Of a stretch of 64,000 nt of DNA, positions 8,844 through 17,463 are shown piece after piece. Made by a program: the position numbers and the translations under genes. The stretch is from Massilia rubra (GTDB lineage: Bacteria; Pseudomonadota; Gammaproteobacteria; Burkholderiales; Burkholderiaceae_D): the NCBI RefSeq assembly GCF_011682065.1, contig NZ_VUYU01000004.1:186001-250000 (forward strand), written 5' to 3'. The notes beneath the pieces are model-generated. The model saw only the letters and a program-made list of their open reading frames with translations, was not told where the DNA came from and did not search any database. Positions within the stretch are counted from its first letter, which is position 1. Each line of letters opens with the position of its first letter.

Positions 8844-9064
8844 ATCCGGTGTCTAAATCCGGTGTCAGGTCTGACATTCGGACACGAACTCAGCATAAAT
8901 CCGGTGTCAGGTCTGACATTCGGACACGAACTCAGCATAAGATGGCCAGTCGTTTGCTTTACGCTCGAGTTCGTGTCCGTTTGTCAGACCTGACACCGGG
9001 TTGCTCGAGTTCGTGTCCGTTTGTCAGACCTGACACCGGGTTGCTCAGACCTAGCACCGGGTTG
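8841..9064. repeat. Two tandem repeat arrays in inverted orientation between convergent genes
   Basis: A 13-base partial unit (8841-8853) and two identical 42-bp units (8854-8895, 8896-8937) are followed by a 26-bp spacer. Two 40-bp units in reverse orientation (8964-9003, 9004-9043) and a degraded partial unit (9044-9064) complete the cluster. The shared core ccggtgtcaggtctgac is exactly complementary to gtcagacctgacaccgg, and ggacacgaac pairs with gttcgtgtcc. The left array starts on the stop codon of one gene and the right one ends a few bases from the stop of the next. It can form a large hairpin and could act as a bidirectional terminator. Confidence 0.9.
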
Positions 9065-9068
9065 CTGG

Positions 9069-11579
9069 TCAGAACTTGTAGCTGGCCCGTGCGTACACGA
9101 AGCGCCCCGAGCGGCCGAACGGCGCGCGGTTGGCGTACGGCACCGCCGCCGTGGTGTTGAGCGAGGCCGGCACCGGGTCCGAATACACGTCGAACAGGTT
9201 GTCCGCGCCCAGCGCCAGCGTCGCCCCGCCGGCCAGCGTGTAGCGCGCTTCCAGGTTGACCACGGTCTTCGGGGTCAGCCAGAAATCGCTCGCTGGCGTG
9301 CTGCCCGCCGACAGCACCTTGCCGTAACGCGTGGCGTTGAAGGTCGCGCCCCATTGCGCCAGCTTCCAGCGCGCGCTGGCGCTGATCTTGTTCTTCGGCT
9401 GGCCTTCTTCGATACCGAGCACGTTGGCGCGCCCGAACAGGGATGGCGCCGGGCTCAGCGCCGCGAGCTGCTCCGTGACCGGCACGCGCGTCACTTCGGT
9501 GGTGTTGAAGTTGCCCGCCAGGGTCAGGTCGATCTGGCCCGCAGTGCTGCGCAACGGCCAGTTGGCCACCACGTCGACACCCGTGGTGGTCGAGTTCACG
9601 CCGTTGATGAAGAAGCGGCTCCCGCCCACGCCGCTGTAGCCATTGGCGCTGAGGAACTGGCGCACGTTCGCTTGCGTCAGGTTTTCACTGAGCACGATGC
9701 GGTCGCGGATCTTGATGCGGTAGGCGTCGACGGTCAGGCTCACCGGGCCGATGCGGGCCACCGCGCCAAGCGCCAGATTGACCGATTTTTCCGCTTCCAG
9801 CGGCTTGGCGCCGAGCGCGACGGCCACCGGGTCGTCGGGACGGAAGGTGGCGATATTGAGCGCCGCGCCGTCGATGAAGGTCATCGCGGTCGATGTGTAG
9901 AACTGCTGCTGCGGAGAAGGCGCGCGGAAGCCGTTTTGCAGCGAGCCGCGCAGGCCGAACGCCGGCGTGAAATCGTAGCGCGTGGCCAGCTTGCCGGTGA
10001 CGTTGCTGCCGAAGTCGGAATAGCGCTCGGCCCGCACCGCCAGCGAGGTCAGCAACTCTGGCGTCAGCTTGGTTTCCAGGTCGAGGAAGGCGCCGATCGA
10101 ATGACGCCCGCTGTCGATGGCGTTGGCCGGGGTGTAGCCGGGGAATACTTGCGAGCCGGCCGCGCTCGGACGGCCGTCGGCCAGGGTCACGCCGCCGTAA
10201 CGGTAAGAATCGGGCTCGCCGGCCCACAGTTCATAGTTTTCGCGGCGCGCTTCGGCGCCCACGGCCACGTTCAGCGGCGCCGGCAAGATGGCCACGCTGA
10301 CTGGTTTGACGGCCGAAAAATTCAGGGTCAACTGGTCGTAGGCAAAACCGCCGGCGTCGAATGCGGTCTTGCTGGTCGCGCCGAGCGAGCGGTTGAGCGA
10401 GTTTTCGACCGTGAACGCCATTTTGTTGCGGCCGAAACCGATCGAGGCGTCGAAGTCCCAGCCCTGCGCGCTCCAGGCCAGCCCGCCGGTGGCGCTGAAG
10501 TCGTCCACCGTCGGCGCAATGACGGGCAGGTAGCCGTCCGGATAGAGCGAGGCGATGTTTTCATCTTGCAGCGGACGGCGGAAGAAGCCGGCGGCGCTCG
10601 AATCGCGTTTCTGGTAGCTGGCCGAGCCGTACAGTTTGGCCTCGCCCGATAAAGGAATGCCGGCGTTGGCGAAGATGGTCGATTGGGTCAGTTCCGGCTC
10701 GCCGCCCCAGGTGTTGTAACGGTTGATGGTTTGCTCGCGCGGGTCGAACTTGCCGTTGATAAGGGGATACTGCTGGCGCACGTCGTAAGCGCTGCGCTCG
10801 GTATGCGATTGCTTCTTGTATTCGGCCGCCACGGTCAGGAAGCCGTCCTCGCCCAGGGTAAAGCCTTTCCAGCCGCTGACGGTGGTGGTCTGGCCGTCGG
10901 TGCGCTTGCGCTTGTTCGGCACGTCGAGCGCCAGCCCGGCCGGCACGGCGCCGGTGTTGTAGTCGTATTCCGAGATGCGCGCGCCGGTGCTCACGCCAAA
11001 TTCCCCGCCGCTGCGGTTTTCGCGCAGGCGGAAGTTGATCACGCCGGCAATCGCGTCCGAGCCGTACTGGGCGGCGGCGCCGTCACGCAGCACTTCCACC
11101 GTCTGGATGATGCCCGCCGGGATGGTGTTCAGGTCGGCCGAGGCCGAACCGCGCCCCACGGTGCCGTTGACGTTGACCAGCGCCGACGCATGGCGGCGCT
11201 TGGAGTTGACCAGCACCAGGGCCTGGTCCGGCGCCAGCCCGCGCAGGGTAACCGGGCGCACGGTGTCGGTGCCGTCGGTCAGGCCCGGACGGGGGAAGTT
11301 CAGCGCCGGCAGGGCGGCCGACAATGCCTGGCTGACTTCGGTCACGCCATTGTTGTTGATCAGGTCGGCCGACACCACATCGACCGGCGAGGCCGTATCG
11401 AGCACGGAACGGTTCGATACGCGGGTGCCGGTCACCACCACGGCCGGCGGCGGCGTCTCGGCGCCGGCGCCGGTGTCGCCGGTCTGGGCCATGGCCGGAA
11501 CCCACAGCGACGCCATCGACATGGCCAGGATGCTGAGACGCAGAGCCTGGGGGGCGCTTTGATAACCGTGTTGCTTCAT
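9069..11579 (-). CDS. TonB-dependent outer-membrane receptor
   Basis: 836 aa, with GGAG before the ATG at 11579. Signal peptide residues 1-31 (ending AMAQ), TonB box-like segment PAVVVTGTRV, plug domain about residues 50-190 (TVEVLRDGAAAQYGSDAIAG is the classic plug motif), then a beta-barrel that ends in an aromatic strand (YARASYKF). No STN domain and no sigma/anti-sigma neighbours. Receptors of this NNNGVTEVSQAL/LRGLAPDQ type often import carbohydrates or other organic ligands, but the substrate cannot be read here. Transcribed alone; convergent with the upstream unknown gene across the repeat cluster. Confidence 0.92.
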   Translation of the reverse strand: MKQHGYQSAPQALRLSILAMSMASLWVPAMAQTGDTGAGAETPPPAVVVTGTRVSNRSVLDTASPVDVVSADLINNNGVTEVSQALSAALPALNFPRPGLTDGTDTVRPVTLRGLAPDQALVLVNSKRRHASALVNVNGTVGRGSASADLNTIPAGIIQTVEVLRDGAAAQYGSDAIAGVINFRLRENRSGGEFGVSTGARISEYDYNTGAVPAGLALDVPNKRKRTDGQTTTVSGWKGFTLGEDGFLTVAAEYKKQSHTERSAYDVRQQYPLINGKFDPREQTINRYNTWGGEPELTQSTIFANAGIPLSGEAKLYGSASYQKRDSSAAGFFRRPLQDENIASLYPDGYLPVIAPTVDDFSATGGLAWSAQGWDFDASIGFGRNKMAFTVENSLNRSLGATSKTAFDAGGFAYDQLTLNFSAVKPVSVAILPAPLNVAVGAEARRENYELWAGEPDSYRYGGVTLADGRPSAAGSQVFPGYTPANAIDSGRHSIGAFLDLETKLTPELLTSLAVRAERYSDFGSNVTGKLATRYDFTPAFGLRGSLQNGFRAPSPQQQFYTSTAMTFIDGAALNIATFRPDDPVAVALGAKPLEAEKSVNLALGAVARIGPVSLTVDAYRIKIRDRIVLSENLTQANVRQFLSANGYSGVGGSRFFINGVNSTTTGVDVVANWPLRSTAGQIDLTLAGNFNTTEVTRVPVTEQLAALSPAPSLFGRANVLGIEEGQPKNKISASARWKLAQWGATFNATRYGKVLSAGSTPASDFWLTPKTVVNLEARYTLAGGATLALGADNLFDVYSDPVPASLNTTAAVPYANRAPFGRSGRFVYARASYKF

Positions 11580-11699
11580 TCTGTTGACTCCTCAGTGATG
11601 GGGCGCCGGCACTGCGGCCGAACGGGCTGCCACTATAAATTGTGCCCGGCGTTAACAGAACGACGCATTTCACATAAGCTTAGAAGGGCCGGCGAGGTG

Positions 11700-12539
11700 C
11701 TATTTCGTCAGGCGATCGAGCAGTGCTTGCCCGACTTGCAGGGCGGACGCCGGATTCTGGCCCGTGATCAATTCCCGGTCCGTGACCACGTAGCTGGTCC
11801 ATGGCGTGGCATTGCTGCTGTAGCGGGCGCCGGCCGTTTCCAGCGCCGTCTGCGGCAGCAGTTTCATGACGCCGCCCTTGAGCGAACCTTGCGCCAGGCC
11901 TTCTTCCTGGTTGCTGATCACGGTCATGCGGTAACCCGCGTAGATCCAGCCCGGCGGGGTGGCCTTGCCGCCTTGCTCCATGCGGGCGATGCTGGCCTCC
12001 GGCTGGCTGAGTGCCGACAGCAGCGCTGCCGGGCCGTGGCACACCAGCGCGGTCGTCTTGCCGGCTTGCTGGAAGTGGGCCAGCAGGCGTCCGAGCGCGG
12101 CGCTGCGGATCAGGTCTTGCATAGGCGCGTGCCCGCCCGGAATGTAGACGGCGTCGTAACGCGCATAGCCGATCTGCTCGACCCGTGCCAGGCTGATCAC
12201 CGGCGAGCGCTGCTGCGAGGTGATCTCGAGTTTGGCGACCAAGTCCTGATGCTGCTTGAGCTTGCCCGCATCGCCGCCGAAGTACATGACGTCGAGCGAG
12301 GTGGTGTCGAGCGTCGGAGCCTGTCCTGTGGGCGTGGCAAAGGTGACGTCATGGCCGGCGTCGAGCAGGAGCTTGAGCGGCTGGGCCAGTTCGTTGAGGT
12401 AAAAGCCGGTCGGGTAGCTTTTGCCATCCTTCAGCTCAAGGTGGTTGGCGTCGGACAACACGACCAGCACATTGGCGGCCTGGCTGGCGCCTGCCAGGGT
12501 GAGCAGCATGGCGGCGAGGAGGGGTTTGAGGTGGTTCAT
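11700..12539 (-). CDS. Secreted DJ-1/PfpI-family (type 1 glutamine amidotransferase-like) protein
   Basis: 279 aa with a cleavable signal peptide (MNHLKPLLAAMLLTLAG, cut near SQA). The mature part is a flavodoxin-like DJ-1/PfpI fold. VLVVLSDANHLELKDGKSYP is the first strand and ligand loop, and TALVCHGPAALL carries the nucleophile-elbow cysteine followed by histidine. PGGHAPMQDL matches the oxyanion region. Relatives include glyoxalase III-like and chaperone proteins. Periplasmic location follows from the signal peptide. A LysR regulator gene starts 100 bases away in the opposite direction and is the likely regulator. Confidence 0.85.
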   Translation of the reverse strand: MNHLKPLLAAMLLTLAGASQAANVLVVLSDANHLELKDGKSYPTGFYLNELAQPLKLLLDAGHDVTFATPTGQAPTLDTTSLDVMYFGGDAGKLKQHQDLVAKLEITSQQRSPVISLARVEQIGYARYDAVYIPGGHAPMQDLIRSAALGRLLAHFQQAGKTTALVCHGPAALLSALSQPEASIARMEQGGKATPPGWIYAGYRMTVISNQEEGLAQGSLKGGVMKLLPQTALETAGARYSSNATPWTSYVVTDRELITGQNPASALQVGQALLDRLTK

Positions 12540-12640
12540 GGTCGGTTTCCTTCGGTAGTTAGCGTAGGCAAGACTATATTCGCGCCTTGAAAAGAGATAA
12601 ACTACCTATAGAGTCAATGATTAGTTCTTGAAAGGCAAAA

Positions 12641-13540
12641 ATGGCGCGACGTTACGGCCATTTGGGTGATGTGGAGATTTTCCTGGCGGTGGCCGAGCAC
12701 GGTTCGCTGACGGCGGCGGCAGTCACCCTGGCGACCACGGCGTCAGTCGTCAGCCGCGCTTTGGTCCGGCTGGAGCAGCGCCTCGGCAGCCAGTTGTTGC
12801 GCCGCACCACGCGCAGCCTGAGCATCACCGATGCCGGCCAGTTATACCTGGAGCAGTCGCTGGCCGCGTTCGCGCTGATCGACGAGGCCGAACGCGCCAT
12901 TTTGGGCCAGGCCGACGAGGTGGCGGGCCGGGTGCGGCTGAGCGTGCCGACCACGTACGGCCATTACCGCCTGCCGGCCTTGCTCGACGCCTTTGCGCGG
13001 CAGTATCCGCTGGTGCGGGTGGAGCTCAACATTGCCAACCGCAACGTGGACCTCGTGGCGGAGGGGTTTGACGTGGCGGTGCGCCTGGGCGAGTTGCCCG
13101 ACAGCGGCATGGTGGCGCGCAAGCTGGAAGACGCCCAACTGTGCCTGGTGGCTTCGCCCGCTTACCTGCAACGCGCGGGCACGCCGGCCTCGTTCGACGA
13201 GTTGCAGCGGCACGCCTGCATCTGCTTCGTCATGCCCAGCACCGGGCGCGTCTCGCCCTGGCTGCTGCGCGATGCGGGCGGCGATGTGGACTGGTCGCCG
13301 GCGGCGCGCTTGACCGTCTCCGACGATGTGCTCGGCGTGGTGTCGCTGGCCGCGCATGGGCTGGGTGTGTGCCAGAGCTACGACTTCATCGTGCGCGAAC
13401 GCATCGAGCGGGGCGAACTGGTGGAGCTGCTGCCCGCCATGCGCGGGCGCACGCGCGCGTTTTCGGCGATGTATGCCGCTCACCGGCGCCCGTCGGCGGC
13501 GGCGCGCGCCCTGATCGGCGCGCTGACGGGCGCCCGCTAG
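12641..13540 (+). CDS. LysR-family transcriptional regulator
   Basis: 299 aa. Winged helix-turn-helix at residues 5-65 (FLAVAEHGSLTAAAVTLATT, SRALVRLEQRLGSQLLRRTTR), then a two-lobed periplasmic-binding-protein-like effector domain (LDLVAEGFDVAVRLG, FHGLGVCQSYDF-like end). Length normal. Divergent from the DJ-1/PfpI gene, with the shared 100-base intergenic region as the probable operator; LysR proteins usually control the divergent neighbour. The last four bases overlap the convergent ankyrin gene. Confidence 0.93.
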   Translation: MARRYGHLGDVEIFLAVAEHGSLTAAAVTLATTASVVSRALVRLEQRLGSQLLRRTTRSLSITDAGQLYLEQSLAAFALIDEAERAILGQADEVAGRVRLSVPTTYGHYRLPALLDAFARQYPLVRVELNIANRNVDLVAEGFDVAVRLGELPDSGMVARKLEDAQLCLVASPAYLQRAGTPASFDELQRHACICFVMPSTGRVSPWLLRDAGGDVDWSPAARLTVSDDVLGVVSLAAHGLGVCQSYDFIVRERIERGELVELLPAMRGRTRAFSAMYAAHRRPSAAARALIGALTGAR

Positions 13541-14148
13541 CGCGGTGGCGCCACCTCGAACAGCGCGTACAGCGCGTCGAGCGCGGCGCTGGCGGCGGCG
13601 ACATGCTCCGCGCTGAAGACGGCGCGGGATTGCTCGAACCGCGTGCCGATCATCCTCACATGGTCCTTCATCGGCGCGGTGACGTGGGCGCCGGCCGCCA
13701 GCAGGTCCGTGGCGATGACGATCATCTCAGTCAGCTGCGCGTTGTGGCAGGTCTTGAGCGCCAGTTCCAGCGGCGTCAGGCCCTGTGCGTCGACGGCGTC
13801 GAAGCGCGCCCCATGCGCGAGCAGCACGCCGGTGCTCCCGGCGCGATGGCAGCGCGCGGCATCGTGCAGCGGCGTGGCGCCGGACGCGCTGGGGCGGTTG
13901 ACGTCCGCGCCCAGTTCCAGCAATACCTCGATGCGGCCGCGCCAGCTGCATGCGCGCAGGTGCAGGGGCGTGTCGCCGGAGGTGTTGGTCGCGTACAGAT
14001 CGGCCCCTTGCGCAAGCAGCCAGCGCGCCAGCGGGTCCGGGCACAGGTCGAAGGCCAGCGCGCTGCGCTTGTCGTCGCCGCCACGGGCGTCGATCAGGCG
14101 CGTGTCGAACACGGCTTTCAGTTCATCGAGGTCGCCCTTGTCGAGCAT
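13537..14148 (-). CDS. Ankyrin-repeat protein with disrupted N-terminus
   Basis: 203 aa from ATG 14148. Several ankyrin repeats are visible (SGDTPLHLRACSWRGRIEVL, ASGATPLHDAARCHRAG, AQGLTPLELALKTC), so it is a protein-binding scaffold with no catalytic residues. The frame stays coding upstream of this ATG (KRKLLPKDFEA) back to a TAG at 14185-14187, and an ATG-GTC lies directly before that TAG (14191-14193). As I recall the family, homologues begin with a KRK-LPKDFE segment. The original start was therefore probably 14193, the TAG is a nonsense codon, and translation may restart at 14148. Confidence 0.72.
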   Translation of the reverse strand: MLDKGDLDELKAVFDTRLIDARGGDDKRSALAFDLCPDPLARWLLAQGADLYATNTSGDTPLHLRACSWRGRIEVLLELGADVNRPSASGATPLHDAARCHRAGSTGVLLAHGARFDAVDAQGLTPLELALKTCHNAQLTEMIVIATDLLAAGAHVTAPMKDHVRMIGTRFEQSRAVFSAEHVAAASAALDALYALFEVAPPR

Positions 14149-14335
14149 CGCCTCGAAATCCTTGGGCAGTAGTTTCCTTTTAGGCTAGACCATGCCGCGT
14201 CCTCGATAACAGCAATATGATCGGTTTGCGCAGTCTAAACCGGCCCGGCAGGCGATGCGCAAGGATGGGATAATGGACCATGCGCCTGTCCCTGTTGCGC
14301 CGCATCCTCGCGAAAACCGGTTCCGGAGCCTACTT

Positions 14336-15253
14336 ATGCTGATGCTGTCGAAACATTTACCCAGCACCAGGGCCTTGCAGTGCTTCCTGGCGGTGGCGCA
14401 AGAGCTCAATTTCCGTCGCGCCGCCGAGCTGATGAACATGTCGCAGCCGCCGCTGTCGCGCCAGATCCAGGGCCTGGAAGAGATGCTGCGGGTGCGCCTG
14501 ATCGAGCGCGACACGCAGCGCGTGAGCCTGACCCCGGCCGGCGTCGCGTTCAGGAAAGAGGCGCACAAGCTGCTGCTGGCGCTCAATGCCGCCGTTGGCG
14601 GCGTGCGGGCGAGCTGCGACGACGCCGATGCGGTACGCATGGGCCTGACCAGCGTGATCAACCACGCGCTGATGCCGGCCTTGCATGCGCTCGTCAGCGA
14701 TGCGGCCTTTACCGGCGGGCGGGCGTTGGAACGGGCATGGTCGCGCCAGCTGGCCGAGCGCGTGAGCAGCGGCGCGCTCGATCTGGCGATCGTCGGCGAT
14801 ATTGCCGCTTCGGGGGCGGACCTGGCGGTCGAGCCGCTCGCTTGCGAACCGATGATCCTGGTCTTGCCCGAGACGCATCCGGCGGCGGCAAACGCGCAGG
14901 TCGACCTGGCCGACGTCGTCGACTTGCCGCTGTTCTGGTTCGCGCGCGCCGACAATCCGGCTTTTTACGACAAGTGCGAGCGCGCTTTCAGGCGCCTCGG
15001 CTATGCGGCCCCGCGCCGGCCCGAACCGAAAGACTTCACGCTGTTGCTGGCCGCGGTGGCGGCGGGCGAGGGCGTGGCGCTGTGCCCGCAATCGATGCGG
15101 GCGACCTCGCGCCTTGGCGTGGCTTACCGCGCGCTGCCGCCCGCTGTGGCCCGCTTGTTGTCGATCGACGTGCAGGTGGTGGCGCGCGCGCACGAAACGC
15201 GCCCGGCGGTGCTGGACAAGATCGCGCATATCCGCATGGCGCTGGCGCGCTAG
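14336..15253 (+). CDS. LysR-family transcriptional regulator
   Basis: 305 aa from ATG 14336, with GGAG eight bases upstream. HTH at residues about 8-70 (ALQCFLAVAQELNFRRAAEL, PPLSRQIQGLEEMLRVRLIE), effector domain following (LDLAIVGDIAAS, EPMILVLPETHP). This is the BenM/CatR-like subgroup by its conserved QELNFRRAAELMNMSQPPLSRQ-type helix, often tied to aromatic or organic acid metabolism. No target operon is adjacent, so the regulon is unknown. Convergent and overlapping by four bases with the DUF1801-like gene. Confidence 0.92.
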   Translation: MLMLSKHLPSTRALQCFLAVAQELNFRRAAELMNMSQPPLSRQIQGLEEMLRVRLIERDTQRVSLTPAGVAFRKEAHKLLLALNAAVGGVRASCDDADAVRMGLTSVINHALMPALHALVSDAAFTGGRALERAWSRQLAERVSSGALDLAIVGDIAASGADLAVEPLACEPMILVLPETHPAAANAQVDLADVVDLPLFWFARADNPAFYDKCERAFRRLGYAAPRRPEPKDFTLLLAAVAAGEGVALCPQSMRATSRLGVAYRALPPAVARLLSIDVQVVARAHETRPAVLDKIAHIRMALAR

Positions 15254-15657
15254 CCTTGGCTCTTGGCGGCTGCGCCGGGCTTGGCCTGCTTGCGCCAGAA
15301 GGTCGCACAGTCGGCTTTGTCGGCGATATTGAAGCCGATGATTTTCCCGAGCAGGGAAAAGTCGACGTCGGCGCGCCAGGGAATGCGGATCAACAGTTTG
15401 GTGTGCTGGTAGCCGGCCTGCTTGATCTGGCCGGAGAAGTGCGCAATGGCGGCCGCTTCGGGGGCGACCGCCAGATGATGGCGGGCCGTGCTGAAGCCAA
15501 CGATAAAGGTGCCGTGATCGGTGAACATGGGCTGGTTCCAGGCAATCCTGCGTTCGAGCGCGGGGAATGTCTGGCCGACCCAATCGAGCACCTCGCTGGT
15601 TCGCGCGCGCTGGGACGGCTCGTCCATCTGTGCCAGGTAGTCCGAAAAAACGTTCAT
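15250..15657 (-). CDS. DUF1801 / YdhG-type iron-chaperone-like protein
   Basis: 135 aa. It has the compact alpha-beta DUF1801 fold: an N-terminal helical part (VFSDYLAQMD), then RRIAWNQPMFTDHGTFIVGF and a strand-rich centre (HHLAVAPEAAAIAHFSGQIK). Conserved tryptophan and histidine positions fit the family. Members are annotated as iron chaperones (Bacillus FraH-like) but evidence is limited. GAGG lies upstream of the ATG at 15657. Single gene. Confidence 0.82.
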   Translation of the reverse strand: MNVFSDYLAQMDEPSQRARTSEVLDWVGQTFPALERRIAWNQPMFTDHGTFIVGFSTARHHLAVAPEAAAIAHFSGQIKQAGYQHTKLLIRIPWRADVDFSLLGKIIGFNIADKADCATFWRKQAKPGAAAKSQG

Positions 15658-15763
15658 GGTGTGCCTCAGGAATGACGTTGATTTTCCGCAGGCCTACGAT
15701 GTTACCTCAGCATTGACGACATGTCGGGCTTTTAGCGTCGACATTCATTGGCAATCGCATGAT

Positions 15764-15812
15764 GTTGCCGCGATAATATTATCCAGTCCAGCTTTTGGGA
15801 GTTAACATCATC
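15764..15812 (+). promoter_or_regulatory. Promoter region shared in sequence with the hcp promoter
   Basis: gttgccgcgataatattat, then a GGGAG ribosome site, leads into the first STY0301 gene. The same block, gttgcagcgataatactga, precedes hcp at 16388-16406. Spacing to the start codon is 49 versus 43 bases. The repeated block probably includes a -10-like element (gataat) and suggests joint regulation or duplication. Confidence 0.5.
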
Positions 15813-16274
15813 ATGCAATCTTTATCTTCAAATCGCGGCGCCGTGAAAGCGCTTTTGCTGGCAGCGATTTTCCTGTCCTCGGCAGCACAGGCCGTCGAGG
15901 TGACGTGTCCTGACTTCTATCGGAGCAAGACGCTGACGCTGCCGCCCGATTCGTCCGATCCGGAAGGGCACGGACTGCTGAAACCGGCGCATCTGAGCTA
16001 TACATATATTCACGATGGCGATCTGTACAGCGCGCAGACAATGGTTCCGCCTGCCTCCAGGAAGGTCAACGGTGGGTGGCAAACCGAATTCGGCGTCGTT
16101 GCGGATACGGATAACTGGCTGGTGTGCGTGTATGGTGGCCAGACGTGGGGCGATGGCAGCCTGGAGCGTTGGCAACGGATCGACAGCAAGCTGAGCTCGT
16201 GTGTATTGCACGTCACGCAGACCAGGAAGCCGCGCAGCCAAACTGTCTGGAAGGCCTGGGCCAGCTGCAAGTAA
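15813..16274 (+). CDS. STY0301-family secreted protein, putative T6SS immunity protein
   Basis: 153 aa from ATG 15813 (TTG 15795 is possible). Signal peptide ends near SSAAQA, followed by VEVTCPDFYRSKTL. Conserved features shared with the paralogue 1.2 kb downstream: CP near the mature N-terminus, NGGWQTEF, NWLVCVYGG, WGDGSLERW, and a final cysteine in WASCK. Four cysteines suggest two disulfides in the periplasm. The family is uncharacterised. Here it flanks hcp and a peptidoglycan-hydrolase-like effector gene, which points to periplasmic immunity; that role is inferred from context. Confidence 0.78.
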   Translation: MQSLSSNRGAVKALLLAAIFLSSAAQAVEVTCPDFYRSKTLTLPPDSSDPEGHGLLKPAHLSYTYIHDGDLYSAQTMVPPASRKVNGGWQTEFGVVADTDNWLVCVYGGQTWGDGSLERWQRIDSKLSSCVLHVTQTRKPRSQTVWKAWASCK

Positions 16275-16387
16275 TCATCCTGATGCGGTCCGGATCGAAT
16301 CAGCTTACCGCCACCGGCCTCGGATGGCTGGAATTGTATCAACCCGAAGTCTGCGATTTAACATTAATTTATTAGCAATACTGTCGC

Positions 16388-16430
16388 GTTGCAGCGATAA
16401 TACTGATTAGTTAATATTTTTGGAGTCAAC
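16388..16430 (+). promoter_or_regulatory. hcp promoter region and ribosome site
   Basis: gttgcagcgataatactga followed by an AT-rich stretch and TGGAG six bases before the hcp ATG. The first block repeats the one in front of the upstream STY0301 gene. Confidence 0.5.
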
Positions 16431-16922
16431 ATGGCAACAGATGTCTACATGCAACTCGACGGTATCAAAGGCGAATCCACGGATGCGGGCCATAAGGACT
16501 GGATCGAAGTATCGCGCGTGACCTGGAGCGTGTTCCAGCCGGGCGCATCGACAGCGTCGACGGCCGGCGGGATGACCACCGGCAGGGCGGAACTGTCGGA
16601 CCTGTCTTTCAAGAAGCTCGCTGACATGGCATCCCCGATCCTGCAGCAGCATTGCGCCATGGGCAAGACCATTCCCAAAGCGTCGTTCCAGTTCATGCGC
16701 GCCGATGGCGATGGCAAGCCGGTTAATTATTACACCGTGGATCTGGAAAACGTGATCGTGTCGAGCGTGACGCCCGATAGCGGCGACAGTGGCATCGTGA
16801 TTGAATACGTGCATCTGGCGTATTCCAAGATGAAATGGAAGTACACCCGCCAGGGCATCAAGGGTGGACCAGAAGGCAACTCCGCCGGCGGCTGGGATTG
16901 CGCAGCGAACCGCTGCGCGTAA
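16431..16922 (+). CDS. hcp: Hcp family type VI secretion tube protein
   Basis: 163 aa. Begins MATDVYMQLDGIKGES, the Hcp1 signature, with later family segments KDWIEVSRVTWSVFQPG, GMTTGRAELSDLSF and YYTVDLENVIVSS. Hcp forms hexameric rings that build the T6SS tube and carry small effectors in their lumen. No core T6SS genes (tss/ClpV/VgrG) are in the window, so this is an orphan hcp island serving a machine encoded elsewhere. The next gene, 12 bases on, is its likely cargo. Confidence 0.93.
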   Translation: MATDVYMQLDGIKGESTDAGHKDWIEVSRVTWSVFQPGASTASTAGGMTTGRAELSDLSFKKLADMASPILQQHCAMGKTIPKASFQFMRADGDGKPVNYYTVDLENVIVSSVTPDSGDSGIVIEYVHLAYSKMKWKYTRQGIKGGPEGNSAGGWDCAANRCA

Positions 16923-16934
16923 GGGGAGGTCGCA

Positions 16935-17390
16935 ATGCCTCACCCCGTCGTTTATCGTGACAACCTGGATGACCTGATGGCGGAATGGGAGCGCACGGAC
17001 ACGAAAAAGATTGGAAATGGGCAGTGCGTGCGCCTGCCTCAAGAATATACCAATGTTGGACATACAAGCAGATGGCAACGCGGGGCCAGGGTGCTCGATT
17101 TGACTACCCTGCCGCCTGGCACGGTCATTGCCAACTTCAAGCTCGTGAATAACAAATGGCGGTTTCCTAACGAAAAAGGGTGGCATGCCGCACTATTTTA
17201 TGGTTTCGCCGACGTTGAGAAAGATGCCAAAGGCAAGCCTACTGCGATTGTCATGGTTGATCAGTGGACAAACAAAGCACCGGGCATGCGTCGCGTAAGC
17301 TCCTGGACAGCTGCGGAAAAAAAAGCCAATCCGAAACGGGCGGAGGCATCGAACGAAGCCACGGAATTTTACGTGGTGGAGGTGCAGTGA
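16935..17390 (+). CDS. BPSL0067-family cysteine peptidase, probable T6SS peptidoglycan effector
   Basis: 151 aa, GGGGAGG before the ATG. The arrangement IGNGQCVRLPQ (Cys about residue 32), then about 45 residues later EKGWHAALFYGF (His about 80), then AIVMVDQW with an acidic residue, matches an NlpC/P60-like (papain-fold) peptidase triad as in amidase effectors. No signal peptide, as expected for Hcp cargo. Sits 12 bases after hcp and just before a secreted STY0301 protein. Proposed role: cutting peptidoglycan in the periplasm of rival cells. The family name is recalled; the toxin role is inferred. Confidence 0.8.
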   Translation: MPHPVVYRDNLDDLMAEWERTDTKKIGNGQCVRLPQEYTNVGHTSRWQRGARVLDLTTLPPGTVIANFKLVNNKWRFPNEKGWHAALFYGFADVEKDAKGKPTAIVMVDQWTNKAPGMRRVSSWTAAEKKANPKRAEASNEATEFYVVEVQ

Positions 17391-17408
17391 CAACGCTGTC
17401 AGCTGACA

Positions 17409-17456
17409 GTGATGATCCTGTGGTCGGCCGCGCAGGCCGTCGAGGCGACATCTGAC
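17409..17456 (+). pseudogene. Remnant of an STY0301-type signal-peptide region
   Basis: The frame MMILWSAAQAVEATSD resembles the signal-peptide end of the upstream STY0301 protein (IFLSSAAQAVEVTCPD) at both protein and DNA level; the run caggccgtcgagg is identical. It stops being homologous after about 45 bases. It probably marks a duplication or replacement in which the 5' end of an older copy was left behind between the effector gene and the present immunity gene. Confidence 0.5.
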
Positions 17457-17463
17457 CGGGGCG

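Noticed and set aside
8841-9064. CRISPR array
   Set aside because: Repeats are directly abutting with no spacers and are present in both orientations; no cas genes nearby.
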